Below the pieces are notes generated by a model. The model was not told the DNA's origin. It searched no databases and worked only from the letters and a program-made list of their open reading frames with translations. A stretch of DNA of 64,000 bases from Holdemania sp. Marseille-P2844. Its GTDB lineage: Bacteria; Bacillota_I; Bacilli_A; Erysipelotrichales; Erysipelotrichaceae. A program made the translations under genes and the position numbers. The DNA lies in NCBI RefSeq assembly GCF_900120005.1, contig NZ_LT635448.1, positions 248,001 to 312,000 on the forward strand. The letters run 5' to 3'. This document shows, one piece after another, positions 36,956 through 45,302 of this stretch (the stretch's first letter is position 1; the number at the start of each line of letters is the position of its first letter).

Positions 36956-37064
36956 GAACCGGGAATGCGGAGCAAAGATTGTTCAATATTACAACGAATA
37001 AAGCACCGCCAGCTTGAAATGTGAAAAAAGTAACAAAATTATGGCCTTTCAAATCCTGCCGAGG

Positions 37065-37070
37065 TATAAT
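37065..37070 (+). promoter_or_regulatory. -10 box of the SDR gene
   Basis: A perfect TATAAT 27 bases before the start; no good -35 is seen. Confidence 0.45.
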
Positions 37071-37097
37071 AGATGTAGTTAAAAGGAGGAACAATTC

Positions 37098-37922
37098 ATG
37101 ATGATTCAAGATCGATTTGCCGGCAAGGTCATGGTCGTAACCGGCGGTACCTCGGGAATCGGCAAAGCCGTATGTTTAAGAGCGGGCGCGGAAGGCGCGA
37201 AGGTCGTCATCGCCGGACGAAATCAGGCGCGCGGCGAAGCGATTGAAAAGGAAATCCGCGAAGCGGGCGGCGAGGCGGTATTCATTCAATGCGACGTTAC
37301 CAGAAAAGAGGATATTATCAATCTGTATGCCAGGACCGTTGAAATTTACGGACGGCTGGATATCGCGATCAACAACGCGGGCATCGTCGGCGATTCCAAG
37401 AAGATCGAAGATCTGACGGATGACGACTGGTTCAGCGTGGTCAATGCCAATCTGAACGCGATGTTCTATTGCATCCGGGAAGAAATCAAATATATGCTGA
37501 AAAATGAAAATGGCGGCGCGATCGTCAACACGGCTTCTGTCGCAGGAATCCGCGCAACCCCGGCGGGACCGGCTTATGTCGCAAGCAAGCACGGCGTCGT
37601 CGGTCTGACGAAATCCACAGCGATGGACTATGCCAAAAACAACATCATCTGCAACGCGGTCTGCCCGGCCGGCACCGATACGCCGCTGACTGAAGCGGCC
37701 AAGGAAAAGATCTATGCCAAGATCGCCGAATTGAAGGCGCAGGGCATTGATCCTTCCGAATTCATGAAGAATTCCATGATCGCCGGCAAGACCCAGACCC
37801 TGCAGGGCCGCAACGCGACTTCGGAAGAACAGGCGTCGACGATCCTGTACTTCGCTTCCGATGAAGCGCGTCACATCACCGGTTCGATCGTCGTCGCCGA
37901 CGGCGGTTTCACCGTCTATTAA
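37098..37922 (+). CDS. Short-chain dehydrogenase/reductase
   Basis: 274 residues, classical SDR. TGGTSGIG at 15-22 binds NAD(P), NNAG near 91-94, catalytic Tyr160 and Lys164 in YVASK. C-terminal SIVVADGGFTVY is typical. It oxidises or reduces an alcohol/ketone; the 25-residue insertion with ELKAQGIDPSEF before the end is longer than in FabG. Substrate unknown, and it stands alone between terminator and promoter. Confidence 0.88.
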   Translation: MMIQDRFAGKVMVVTGGTSGIGKAVCLRAGAEGAKVVIAGRNQARGEAIEKEIREAGGEAVFIQCDVTRKEDIINLYARTVEIYGRLDIAINNAGIVGDSKKIEDLTDDDWFSVVNANLNAMFYCIREEIKYMLKNENGGAIVNTASVAGIRATPAGPAYVASKHGVVGLTKSTAMDYAKNNIICNAVCPAGTDTPLTEAAKEKIYAKIAELKAQGIDPSEFMKNSMIAGKTQTLQGRNATSEEQASTILYFASDEARHITGSIVVADGGFTVY

Positions 37923-37946
37923 GCCTGAAATCTGATAACCAACCAG

Positions 37947-37979
37947 GAGAACGGGAGACATCTTCCGTTTTCTTTTTTG
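37947..37979 (+). terminator. SDR gene terminator
   Basis: GAGAACGGGAG and CTTCCGTTTTC pair around ACAT (two G-U), then TTTTTTG. Confidence 0.65.
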
Positions 37980-38138
37980 TCCTTTGGGAATGAAGGAAAA
38001 GAATCGTCAGACGGCGTGATCACTTGAAGCTCAGGATTGAAATTGAATTGGGATCCGAGGCAGAATCATTACGAAATGTGAAACAAATTCGTCAGCTTAA
38101 GAAAGTCTTCAGGAAGTTCACGGAACCTTCACCCGTTT

Positions 38139-38170
38139 TTGATACGAATCCCATAATGTTTGTTTATAAT
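38139..38170 (+). promoter_or_regulatory. Possible promoter of the small RNA
   Basis: A perfect TATAAT at 38165-38170; the best -35 (TTGATA at 38139) is 20 bases away, so the pairing is imperfect. Confidence 0.4.
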
Positions 38171-38176
38171 ACAAGC

Positions 38177-38346
38177 ATACAAGGAAGGAGGTATCCAGAC
38201 GAATAATCAGCTGAGAAAGCATAAAAAATAAGTTCCCTTTTCATAAAATAATTTTCCCCCCTCTTAAACTATAAAAACAAATTGGAAGGCCGGCTTCCCC
38301 TCCGGCCTTTCGAAAGCACCTGCCGCTCCCCTCGGCAGGTTTTTTC
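38177..38346 (+). ncRNA. Candidate small RNA or leader with C-rich loops
   Basis: About 170 bases from the expected start to a T run. It contains a strong AAGGAAGGAGG (38181-38191) with no ATG, GTG or TTG at the right distance; an ACG at 38199 would begin a ten-codon basic frame. Two hairpins follow: AAGGCCGG/CCGGCCTT with loop CTTCCCCT (38286-38309) and ACCTGCCG/CGGCAGGT with loop CTCCCCT (38318-38340), the latter ending in TTTTTT. Unpaired CCC runs lie at 38234 and 38255. C-rich loops of this kind mark RsaE/LhrC-type small RNAs that bind ribosome sites. Alternatively it is a leader attenuator of the next gene. Confidence 0.5.
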
Positions 38347-38476
38347 TGTTTTTCTTTTAAAAGTAAATTTGATGGAAAGTCCAGTCAGGAAAAGCTTGAA
38401 AATTTCCCCAATCTGGCAGAAACTAAAGTTAATCCAGAACGAAGTGTGGATATCGAAGAATTCGGAGGAAATGTCT

Positions 38477-39172
38477 ATGGAAATCAAGCACATACAAGAT
38501 CATCTGATGAGTGTAGAAGAAGGATATGTCCGTTGTTTTCTGATTGAAGGAGAAACAGGAGCGCTGGTGATCGACGGCGGGGTGGAAACAGGTCTGCGAA
38601 AATTTGTGGAAAAGCAGACATCTCAGAAGCTGACGTTTCTGTTGACGCACAGTGATCCTGATCACACGGCGGCCTGCGGCGAGTTTGAAGAAATCCTGCT
38701 TCATCCTGCCGAAATGGCCCGGCTGGCGCGGAAACAGAAAATTCAGAACCGGTTTGCCGCCGTACAGGAGGGGGATTCGCTTGATTTTGAGCCGTATCAT
38801 TTTGAGGTCGTGCTGATTCCTGGCCATACGCCCGGCAGCATCGCCTTGTGGGAAAAAGAAAAACGGTTTTTGATCAGCGGCGACAGCGTGACGAATGCGA
38901 CGACGTTTCTGTTTGGCGAGGGCCGGAGTCTGCCGGCGTATTTATGCAGCCTGCGGAAATTGGCGGCCATCGCGGGCCAGCTCGATGTGATCTACGGCTC
39001 ACATGGACCAGTGGAGGTCCCGCCAACGAGGATCAATGAGTTGATCGCGCTGTGCGAATGGGTGGAACGCGGTGAGATTCACGGGGTGCCGGCCGAGCGT
39101 TTTGCGGGCGATATTCAGGAATATCGTCATCAGGGCGCGGCAATTTATTATCCAGCTTCAATTCAAGAATAG
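38477..39172 (+). CDS. Metallo-beta-lactamase-fold hydrolase
   Basis: 231 residues from the ATG at 38477, eight bases after GGAGG; the ATG six bases earlier is too close to it. THSDPDH (the H-x-D-x-D-H form of the metal motif), PGHTPGS, SGDSV and GSHGP are in order, as in the glyoxalase II/YcbL branch. It is a cytoplasmic metal hydrolase, probably of a thioester or phosphoester; substrate unknown. No clear promoter lies between the upstream T run at 38346 and this gene. Confidence 0.85.
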   Translation: MEIKHIQDHLMSVEEGYVRCFLIEGETGALVIDGGVETGLRKFVEKQTSQKLTFLLTHSDPDHTAACGEFEEILLHPAEMARLARKQKIQNRFAAVQEGDSLDFEPYHFEVVLIPGHTPGSIALWEKEKRFLISGDSVTNATTFLFGEGRSLPAYLCSLRKLAAIAGQLDVIYGSHGPVEVPPTRINELIALCEWVERGEIHGVPAERFAGDIQEYRHQGAAIYYPASIQE

Positions 39173-39243
39173 AAAAAGACGGCTGTCTTTCTGAGATTTC
39201 GGCGGCGATTGCCGGAAAGGCCAGAGAGAGACCGTCTTTTTTT
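39173..39243. terminator. Bidirectional terminator
   Basis: AAAAAGACGG and CCGTCTTTTTTT pair across a long loop between convergent genes. Confidence 0.7.
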
Positions 39244-39254
39244 GTCTTGTCGGA

Positions 39255-40010
39255 CTAATCCAGCTTACTTTCGCCATTTGTCAGCTGGTAGCGGATTTGT
39301 GAGCGGTCGAAGTCCGGAATCTCATCGCTGAGGATCACGGCCTGATCCAGCCGGGAGAATTTCACCGGATAGAGCTTATTGAACTTGGAGCCGTCTGCCA
39401 GAACGAACGTCGAGCTGGAATGGGCGATGACTTTCGCCTTGACGTCCGCCTCCTGTTCATTGGTCGTCGTGAAGCCGACCTTCTCATGGATGCCGTTAAC
39501 ACCGAGGAACGCGATGTCAAAAAACAGATCGTCCAGCTGGCGCAGCGTGAGATTGCCGGTCACCGCTTCGGTCGTCCAGCGGATCGTGCCGCCCAATAAG
39601 ATCGTGTGCGTCAAGCTGCGCTTGAGCTTCGCGATATGCGGCAAACCGATCGTGACGACCGTGATGTTTTTCGCGCGCACATAATTCAACATTTCATAGG
39701 TGGAACTGCCGGCGTCGACGTAGATCATCTGATTGTCTTTAATCATGCTTGCGGCCAGACGCGCGACCTGATTCTTGCTTGAAATATTGGTTTCGGATTT
39801 GATCAGCATCGGCGGTTCTTCGGACTGGCCGTCGTTGAGCCGGACGCCGCCATGATACCGGCTGACCATGTTGAGATCCTCCATCTGCTGCAGATCACGG
39901 CGCACCGTCGCCTCGGAAACACGCAGCAGCGAAACCAGCTCACCGACGCTGATCGCGGTGTTTTCGCGGCACAGGTCGATGATGGCCGCCCAGCGTTGTT
40001 GTTTTATCAT
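39255..40010 (-). CDS. DeoR-family sugar-operon regulator
   Basis: 251 residues from the ATG at 40008-40010 (GGAGG eight bases ahead; two earlier ATGs lack it). N-terminal DeoR helix-turn-helix (VGELVSLLRVSEATVRRDLQQME, HGGVRL) and a C-terminal sugar-phosphate sensor domain with YVDAGSSTYEM and FVLADGSKF. It is divergent from the PfkB/PTS/aldolase operon and probably represses it until a phosphorylated sugar binds. Confidence 0.88.
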   Translation of the reverse strand: MIKQQRWAAIIDLCRENTAISVGELVSLLRVSEATVRRDLQQMEDLNMVSRYHGGVRLNDGQSEEPPMLIKSETNISSKNQVARLAASMIKDNQMIYVDAGSSTYEMLNYVRAKNITVVTIGLPHIAKLKRSLTHTILLGGTIRWTTEAVTGNLTLRQLDDLFFDIAFLGVNGIHEKVGFTTTNEQEADVKAKVIAHSSSTFVLADGSKFNKLYPVKFSRLDQAVILSDEIPDFDRSQIRYQLTNGESKLD

Positions 40011-40054
40011 CGTTTTCGCCTCCGGAATCATTATAACATTCATTCGTGTTCCAT

Positions 40055-40068
40055 GATCAAATTTGATC
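40055..40068. promoter_or_regulatory. Palindrome in the divergent control region
   Basis: GATCAAATTTGATC is a perfect 14-base palindrome 44 bases before the DeoR start, a likely operator. Confidence 0.55.
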
Positions 40069-40080
40069 GAAATAATTCAT

Positions 40081-40107
40081 GATTCAATCAAAAATAATGA
40101 TTGATTC
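40081..40107. promoter_or_regulatory. Inverted repeat, second likely operator
   Basis: GATTCAATCA and TGATTGATTC are near-complementary arms around AAAATAA, upstream of the PfkB promoter. Confidence 0.5.
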
Positions 40108-40149
40108 TGCAAATGGCAGTGATTGTTTTCAAAAACGATCAAAATATGC

Positions 40150-40178
40150 TTGAAATCAGCGCTGATATCGCTTACATT
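40150..40178 (+). promoter_or_regulatory. Promoter of the PfkB-PTS operon
   Basis: TTGAAA, a 17-base spacer and TACATT, 24 bases before the start codon. Confidence 0.6.
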
Positions 40179-40202
40179 GAAAACGCAGGGAGGTATACTA
40201 CG

Positions 40203-41123
40203 ATGATTATTACACTCACGCTGAATCCTTCGATCGACTACACGCTGACGGTGAACGAACCGCTGCTGGACATCGAGGTGAACCGCACGACTGGTGAACA
40301 GCTGAAGGTTGGCGGCAAGGGTTTGAATGTTTCGATGATGCTGGATAAGCTGCAAATCCCGTCGCGGGCAATCGCGCTGCTCGGCGGCTTCACCGGCGAT
40401 TATATTGAACAGGCACTGCGGTCGTATCCGCGGATCAATCTGACGCGGGTGCCGGTCGAGGGCATGAACCGGATCAACGTCAAGCTGTATCATGGGCCAG
40501 GCACGCTGTGCGTCAACGCCCGCGGGCCGGAAGCCGGAGCTTCTGTCCGGCAGACGCTCTTAGACTTGCTGGAAGCGGCAGGACCGGACGACTGGGTGCT
40601 GGTGTGCGGCAATATGATGCGCGGGTTGGATGCGGATTTTCTGACTGGGCTGTGCGCGAAAGTGCATCAGCGGCAGGCCAGACTGGTCATCGACATGGAA
40701 GCGTTGTCCCCCCAGTTAATCCAACGGTGCCGGCCGGATTTGATCAAACCCAACTTCTACGAGTTCAAACTGCTGACCGGACAGCCTGACCTGACGCTTG
40801 ACGAACTGCCGCAAGCGGCCGCGAAGCTGCGCGAAAGCGGCGTCGGCAACATTCTTGTTTCGTTGGGGGCAGAGGGCGCTCTGTTGGCAGCCTCTGACGG
40901 GATTTACCGACTGAGCCAGGAGCCTGTCGCGGCGATCAATCAGGTCGGTTCCGGCGACGCGATGCTGGCGGCGTTTGTCGGCCGGTTATCCGAAGGTCGG
41001 TCCAAAGCGGAAGCACTGGCCTGGGCCGGGGCGGCAGGAAGCAGCGTCGCGATGACCCATGATGAAGTGAGCGCCGGCCAGATCGCTCAAGGACTTCACC
41101 GCATGCACGTTCACAAGCTCTAA
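40203..41123 (+). CDS. PfkB-family hexose-phosphate kinase (1-phosphofructokinase/tagatose-6-phosphate kinase type)
   Basis: 306 residues from the ATG at 40203 (GGGAGG ahead). TLNPSIDYTL at the N-terminus and GGKGLNVSMML are typical of FruK/LacC; catalytic Asp252 lies in VGSGDAMLAAF. It would add a second phosphate to a ketohexose phosphate to make the 1,6-bisphosphate that the aldolase gene at 44352 could split. First gene of its operon. Choice between fructose-1-phosphate and tagatose-6-phosphate cannot be made from sequence. Confidence 0.88.
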   Translation: MIITLTLNPSIDYTLTVNEPLLDIEVNRTTGEQLKVGGKGLNVSMMLDKLQIPSRAIALLGGFTGDYIEQALRSYPRINLTRVPVEGMNRINVKLYHGPGTLCVNARGPEAGASVRQTLLDLLEAAGPDDWVLVCGNMMRGLDADFLTGLCAKVHQRQARLVIDMEALSPQLIQRCRPDLIKPNFYEFKLLTGQPDLTLDELPQAAAKLRESGVGNILVSLGAEGALLAASDGIYRLSQEPVAAINQVGSGDAMLAAFVGRLSEGRSKAEALAWAGAAGSSVAMTHDEVSAGQIAQGLHRMHVHKL

Positions 41124-41180
41124 TCCAGCTGCCGGCCATCGAACCGATGGAATCCGAAGAAAAAAGAGGAGAGAAAAACC

Positions 41181-43046
41181 ATGGCAAAAAAATTGAATTA
41201 CGCCGACATGGCCGCCGCGATCATTACGCAGCTGGGCACTCAGGAAAACCTCACCAACGTCAATCACTGCGCGACCCGGCTGCGCGTGGTTGTCCGCGAT
41301 CCATCCAAGGTTGACGCCGCGGCGCTGAAGAAGATCGATGGCGTGATGGGCGTCGAGGTCCGCGAGAATCAGGTTCAGGTCATCGTCGGGCAGATCATCG
41401 AGGATCTGTTTCTCGAAGTGGAAAAACGCGTCGGGAAGTCCAGCGCTGGGGGAGCGGAGAAGCCGCAGGAAAAGAAGCTTGTCGCAATCTTCTCCAATTT
41501 CCTGCAGCTGATGGCGGGGATCATGAGTCCGGTCATTCCGTCCCTGATCGCCGCCGGCTTTCTGACCTGTCTGTTATTGCTTCTGAATCTGGTCTTCGGG
41601 CTGGAATCGACCAATTCCACCTATGTCATTCTGAATAACCTGGCACAATCCGTCTTCTACTTCCTGCCGGTCTTCGTCGCTTACACCTCCGCAAAGAAAT
41701 TTGACACGGAACCGGTGCTGGCGATGCTGCTGGCGTGCTGGCTGCTGTACCCGGATTGGGTCGCCATGGCGGCAGCCGGCGGCTATACGAGCTATTTCGG
41801 CATCCCGGCGCTGTTGACAACGTATAACGGCGCGGTCCTGCAGATCATTCTGTCGGTTTGGGTGATGTCCAAAATCGACCAGCTGCTGAAAAAAGCGCTG
41901 CCGCTGTCAGTCCGACATTTCTTAAAGCCGTTCCTGCTGATTCTGATCACGTCAATCATCACGCTGACGCTGACCGGTCCGTTAGGCGGGTTAGTCACGA
42001 ATTATATCGCGATGTTCATCGCCTGGATCCGCAATTATGCCAGCTGGGCGGCGGTGCCGGCGATCATCATCTTTGCCAGCACGATCGGTCTGTTATGCCC
42101 GGGCTTCCATCTGGCGCTGATTCCGATCGCGACGACCAGTCTGGCCACAGTCGGCTACGACGATTTCATCAATATCTGGTTCTTCTGCTGCACGATCACG
42201 CCGGGCTTCATCGCGCTGGCCGTGGCGTTAAAAACCAAGAACCGCCGGTTAAAGGAAATTGCGTTCCCGGCTTCGATCTCAGCACTGTTCGGCGGCATTT
42301 CCGAGCCAACGACCTATGGTATCTCCTATAAAATGCCGAAGGTTTACTTCTGCAGCATTGCGACTTCGCTGATCACCGGGCTGTACGCGGGCATCGTGCA
42401 TCTGAAATGCTTTGGCTTCGGCGGCTATTCACTGACGAATATCCTGCTTTATCTGGGCGAAAACGGCGATACGACAAACTTCATTAAAGCGTTAATCGGC
42501 GTCGGCATCATGGCGGTCTGCTCGTTTGTCTTCGTGTTGATGACAAAGTGGGACGACAGCGTCTATAACGAGGAAGCGGACGAAACTGAAAACGCAGCAG
42601 TGGCTCTGACGTCCGTCGAGCTGTCCGCACCGGCACAGGGCGCGTATATCGCGCAGGAAAACATTGCCGATCCGGTCTTCGCGGCCGGTACGCTCGGCGC
42701 CTGCTTCGGCATCCGCCCGGAAACTGACGATGTTTTCGCACCGGTGGACGGCGTGATCAATTCCATCGCTCCGACCCGGCACGCCATCACGATCAAGGCG
42801 GCCGGCGGGGCCGAGGTGATGGTGCATATCGGCATCGACTCGATGAAGTTGGAAGAGCATGAAATTGAAACACTTGTGCAGATCGGCCAGACCGTCAAAC
42901 GGCATCAGCCGATCGCCAGGATCGACCGTGAAGCCTTCGCAGCGAAACAAATGGACGATTCGATTATCGTCATTCTGTTAAACAGCGCGGCTTACGCTCA
43001 GGTTCATGCCGATGATCAGCAGCAGCAGCTGATCGCCGCGGCATAG
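41181..43046 (+). CDS. PTS EIIBCA, beta-glucoside/sucrose superfamily
   Basis: 621 residues. B domain with phospho-Cys30 (VNHCATRLRVV), C domain with about ten membrane segments (about 100-460), A domain with His534 and phospho-acceptor His549 (MVHIGID). It lies between the PfkB kinase and a carboxylesterase, so the substrate is a sugar or acylated sugar passed to the kinase/aldolase route. The segment ISEPTTYGIS is the family GITEP-like substrate loop, altered here to GGISEPTTYG. Confidence 0.9.
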   Translation: MAKKLNYADMAAAIITQLGTQENLTNVNHCATRLRVVVRDPSKVDAAALKKIDGVMGVEVRENQVQVIVGQIIEDLFLEVEKRVGKSSAGGAEKPQEKKLVAIFSNFLQLMAGIMSPVIPSLIAAGFLTCLLLLLNLVFGLESTNSTYVILNNLAQSVFYFLPVFVAYTSAKKFDTEPVLAMLLACWLLYPDWVAMAAAGGYTSYFGIPALLTTYNGAVLQIILSVWVMSKIDQLLKKALPLSVRHFLKPFLLILITSIITLTLTGPLGGLVTNYIAMFIAWIRNYASWAAVPAIIIFASTIGLLCPGFHLALIPIATTSLATVGYDDFINIWFFCCTITPGFIALAVALKTKNRRLKEIAFPASISALFGGISEPTTYGISYKMPKVYFCSIATSLITGLYAGIVHLKCFGFGGYSLTNILLYLGENGDTTNFIKALIGVGIMAVCSFVFVLMTKWDDSVYNEEADETENAAVALTSVELSAPAQGAYIAQENIADPVFAAGTLGACFGIRPETDDVFAPVDGVINSIAPTRHAITIKAAGGAEVMVHIGIDSMKLEEHEIETLVQIGQTVKRHQPIARIDREAFAAKQMDDSIIVILLNSAAYAQVHADDQQQQLIAAA

Positions 43047-43064
43047 AGAAACGGAGGAATCGGA

Positions 43065-44159
43065 ATGCGGAAATATGCGAAACAGCTGTTGGATCAAATC
43101 CACGCGAAGGAACATGTTGAAACCGTAGACGGCGTTCCTGTCTTGATGAAACCGGTGCCGGACGACGACCGGGCGCATGTGCTGGATCCGCGGCTGCTGG
43201 AAGTGATCCGGATGAAACGGAAAATGTTTGCCCGGCGGGCACAGAAGGGTTACCGGCTTTCACAGGAGCGTTATCGTCCGGATAAAGTGACTGAGGATCT
43301 GTGTACTGTGGAAATCGACGTGGATGAGCGGCTGATTGATATCGGTCACGATCATAAAATTGACATTTACCTCTATCGGCGTCAATCCGATCAAGGCTGC
43401 CTGCCAGTGCTAGTCTATCTCCATGGCGGCGGCATGACGGCCGGGGATATGCGGCTGTTTGCCAATCAGATGCGGTTGATCGCTGAACTGGCTCATGCCG
43501 TGGTGGTGTTTCCGGAATACCGGCTGGCCCCGGAATGTCCGTATCCCGCGTCGATTGACGACGCCTGGGGAACGGTGCAGTGGGTTGCAGAACATGCCGA
43601 CGAGCTGAACGTCGATCTGAACCGCCTGATGGTGGCCGGCGACAGTGCGGGCGGCGCGCTGACAAACGCTTGTTTATTAAAGGATGAGAATGGTCTGATC
43701 AAAAAAGCATTTGAAATCTATCCGGCCGTGGACAGCACGGATTACCGCAGTCAAACGCGGTATCTCTGGTCCTATGACGCGTATCCGATTCTTGAAGAAC
43801 AGCGGGAAGAAGCCTTCAGCCGGATCGACCGGATTAAAAACAGCGCCGACGTAAGCGAGGCGGAAAGTCTGTATCTGCAGGGAAAGACCAGCTATGAGAA
43901 TCCGCTGGTTTCCGTAATTTACGCCCCGGCGGAAAGAATGGCGCAATTCCCGCCGATGGTGATCGTCAGCGCGGAATATGATTACCTGCGTGTTGGCAGC
44001 GATTATTTTGCCAGCCTGCTGCAGGAGGTGGGCGTTAACGTGAAGTCGGTGCGTTACTGCGGTTGTGATCATGGCTTCCTCGATCTGCTGGGAACCGTTG
44101 TGCAGGCGGAGGATCTCTGCGGTTTGATCGCTGAAGAAATCCGCGCGATGAACGGATAA
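43065..44159 (+). CDS. Alpha/beta-hydrolase carboxylesterase, HSL family
   Basis: 364 residues. HGGGM at 120-124 forms the oxyanion hole, GDSAGG carries nucleophile Ser194, with Asp near 306 (AEYDYLR) and His near 336 (CDHGFLD) completing the triad. Family IV (hormone-sensitive-lipase-like) esterases take short acyl esters. No signal peptide. Nineteen bases after the PTS gene with GGAGG in between, it may remove acetyl or other acyl groups from the imported sugar phosphate; this is inferred from position. Confidence 0.85.
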   Translation: MRKYAKQLLDQIHAKEHVETVDGVPVLMKPVPDDDRAHVLDPRLLEVIRMKRKMFARRAQKGYRLSQERYRPDKVTEDLCTVEIDVDERLIDIGHDHKIDIYLYRRQSDQGCLPVLVYLHGGGMTAGDMRLFANQMRLIAELAHAVVVFPEYRLAPECPYPASIDDAWGTVQWVAEHADELNVDLNRLMVAGDSAGGALTNACLLKDENGLIKKAFEIYPAVDSTDYRSQTRYLWSYDAYPILEEQREEAFSRIDRIKNSADVSEAESLYLQGKTSYENPLVSVIYAPAERMAQFPPMVIVSAEYDYLRVGSDYFASLLQEVGVNVKSVRYCGCDHGFLDLLGTVVQAEDLCGLIAEEIRAMNG

Positions 44160-44166
44160 ACGATCA

Positions 44167-44194
44167 GGGAGACGGCCGAACCCGTCTCCTTTTT
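44167..44194 (+). terminator. Terminator of the PfkB-PTS-esterase operon
   Basis: GGAGACGG and CCGTCTCC form a perfect 8-base stem, followed by TTTTT. Confidence 0.8.
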
Positions 44195-44265
44195 CCTCCA
44201 TTTCGGCCCAGTTCAGGTTTTCTTTGTGATTGGTGCAGTTTAGGCGTGCGCCGGTCTGGGACGTG

Positions 44266-44274
44266 TGCGATAAT
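44266..44274 (+). promoter_or_regulatory. Extended -10 of the aldolase gene
   Basis: TGCGATAAT, 78 bases before the start; no clear -35. Confidence 0.4.
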
Positions 44275-44351
44275 GAGGGCAGAGAAGCGAGTCAGAAAAG
44301 TGTATCGTTCAAACCAGCCATCCGGGAGTGGATGGGGGAGGAGTGAAATTC

Positions 44352-45194
44352 ATGTTGGTAACGATGAAAGAAATTCTCGACAAGGCCAGCGCCGGCAATT
44401 ACGCGGTGGCGGCCCCGAATCTGTGGACGGAGCTGGACGCCCGGGCGGTGATCGACGCGGCGGAAGAGCTGCGGGCGCCGTTAATCCTGGATATCGCCTA
44501 TCCGGCCAATCCGGATCTGTTTCTGCTTTGTCAGATCGCGCGGTATTTCGCTCAGCGCTCAGCCATTCCGGTCGCGATTAACCTCGATCACGGCGGCGCG
44601 AAGAAAGAAGTGCTGGAAGCGTTCAGAGCCGGATTTACGTCCGTCATGATCGACCGGTCGGCGTGCCCGTTTGACCAGAATGTGCGGGAGGTCAGGGAAA
44701 TTGTCGAGCTGGCGCATGCGCTGAATATTTCCGTGGAAGCCGAACTGGGCCATGTCGGCATGGCGGATCAATATGAAACCGACGGCGGCGCAGCGCTGAC
44801 GGATCCGGAAACTGCGGCGGAATTCATCCGGTTGACCGGCGTGGATTGTCTGGCGGTGGCTGTCGGCACAGCGCACGGCGATTATCCCAAGGGCATGAAG
44901 CCGAAGCTGGATTTTGAACGGCTCGCGGCGATCAAGGAAAAGACCGGTCATTTCCCATTGGTGATGCACGGTTCCTCCGGCACCGATAATGAAACGCTGC
45001 GGAAGGCCTGCCGGATGGGGATTAATAAAGTGAATATCGCCAACGATCTATGTCAGGCCGCGGCCAAGGCGGCGAAAACCGCCGATCTTGAAGGCAATCA
45101 TGCCTATGATCTCAGCGCGGTGATCTATGAAGCAGCCAAGACGAAGATGATGGAGATGATCGGAGTCTATGGTTCCGCTGGGAAAGCGGGTTAA
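44352..45194 (+). CDS. Class II ketose-bisphosphate aldolase
   Basis: 280 residues from the ATG at 44352 (GGGGGAGGAG ahead). LDHG with Asp79 and zinc ligand His80, EAELG, GTAHG with His175 and MHGSSG with His206 are all in place. It splits fructose- or tagatose-1,6-bisphosphate into triose phosphates with zinc. It has its own promoter but follows the kinase/PTS genes and completes their route. Confidence 0.9.
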   Translation: MLVTMKEILDKASAGNYAVAAPNLWTELDARAVIDAAEELRAPLILDIAYPANPDLFLLCQIARYFAQRSAIPVAINLDHGGAKKEVLEAFRAGFTSVMIDRSACPFDQNVREVREIVELAHALNISVEAELGHVGMADQYETDGGAALTDPETAAEFIRLTGVDCLAVAVGTAHGDYPKGMKPKLDFERLAAIKEKTGHFPLVMHGSSGTDNETLRKACRMGINKVNIANDLCQAAAKAAKTADLEGNHAYDLSAVIYEAAKTKMMEMIGVYGSAGKAG

Positions 45195-45221
45195 AATATT
45201 TCATTCGCTTTAGAAGAATAT

Positions 45222-45273
45222 AAAATAAAATCCACAGAGCTTGGGAGTACGGCTCATGTGGATTTTATTTTTA
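45222..45273. terminator. Bidirectional terminator
   Basis: AAAATAAAATCCACA-GAGC pairs with GCTC-TGTGGATTTTATTTT between convergent genes. Confidence 0.8.
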
Positions 45274-45302
45274 TGGTCAGGAGTAACCCGGTATTCGTCT
45301 TT

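Noticed and set aside
38160-38346. T-box riboswitch
   Set aside because: No T-box sequence, no specifier loop and no aminoacyl-tRNA or amino-acid gene downstream.
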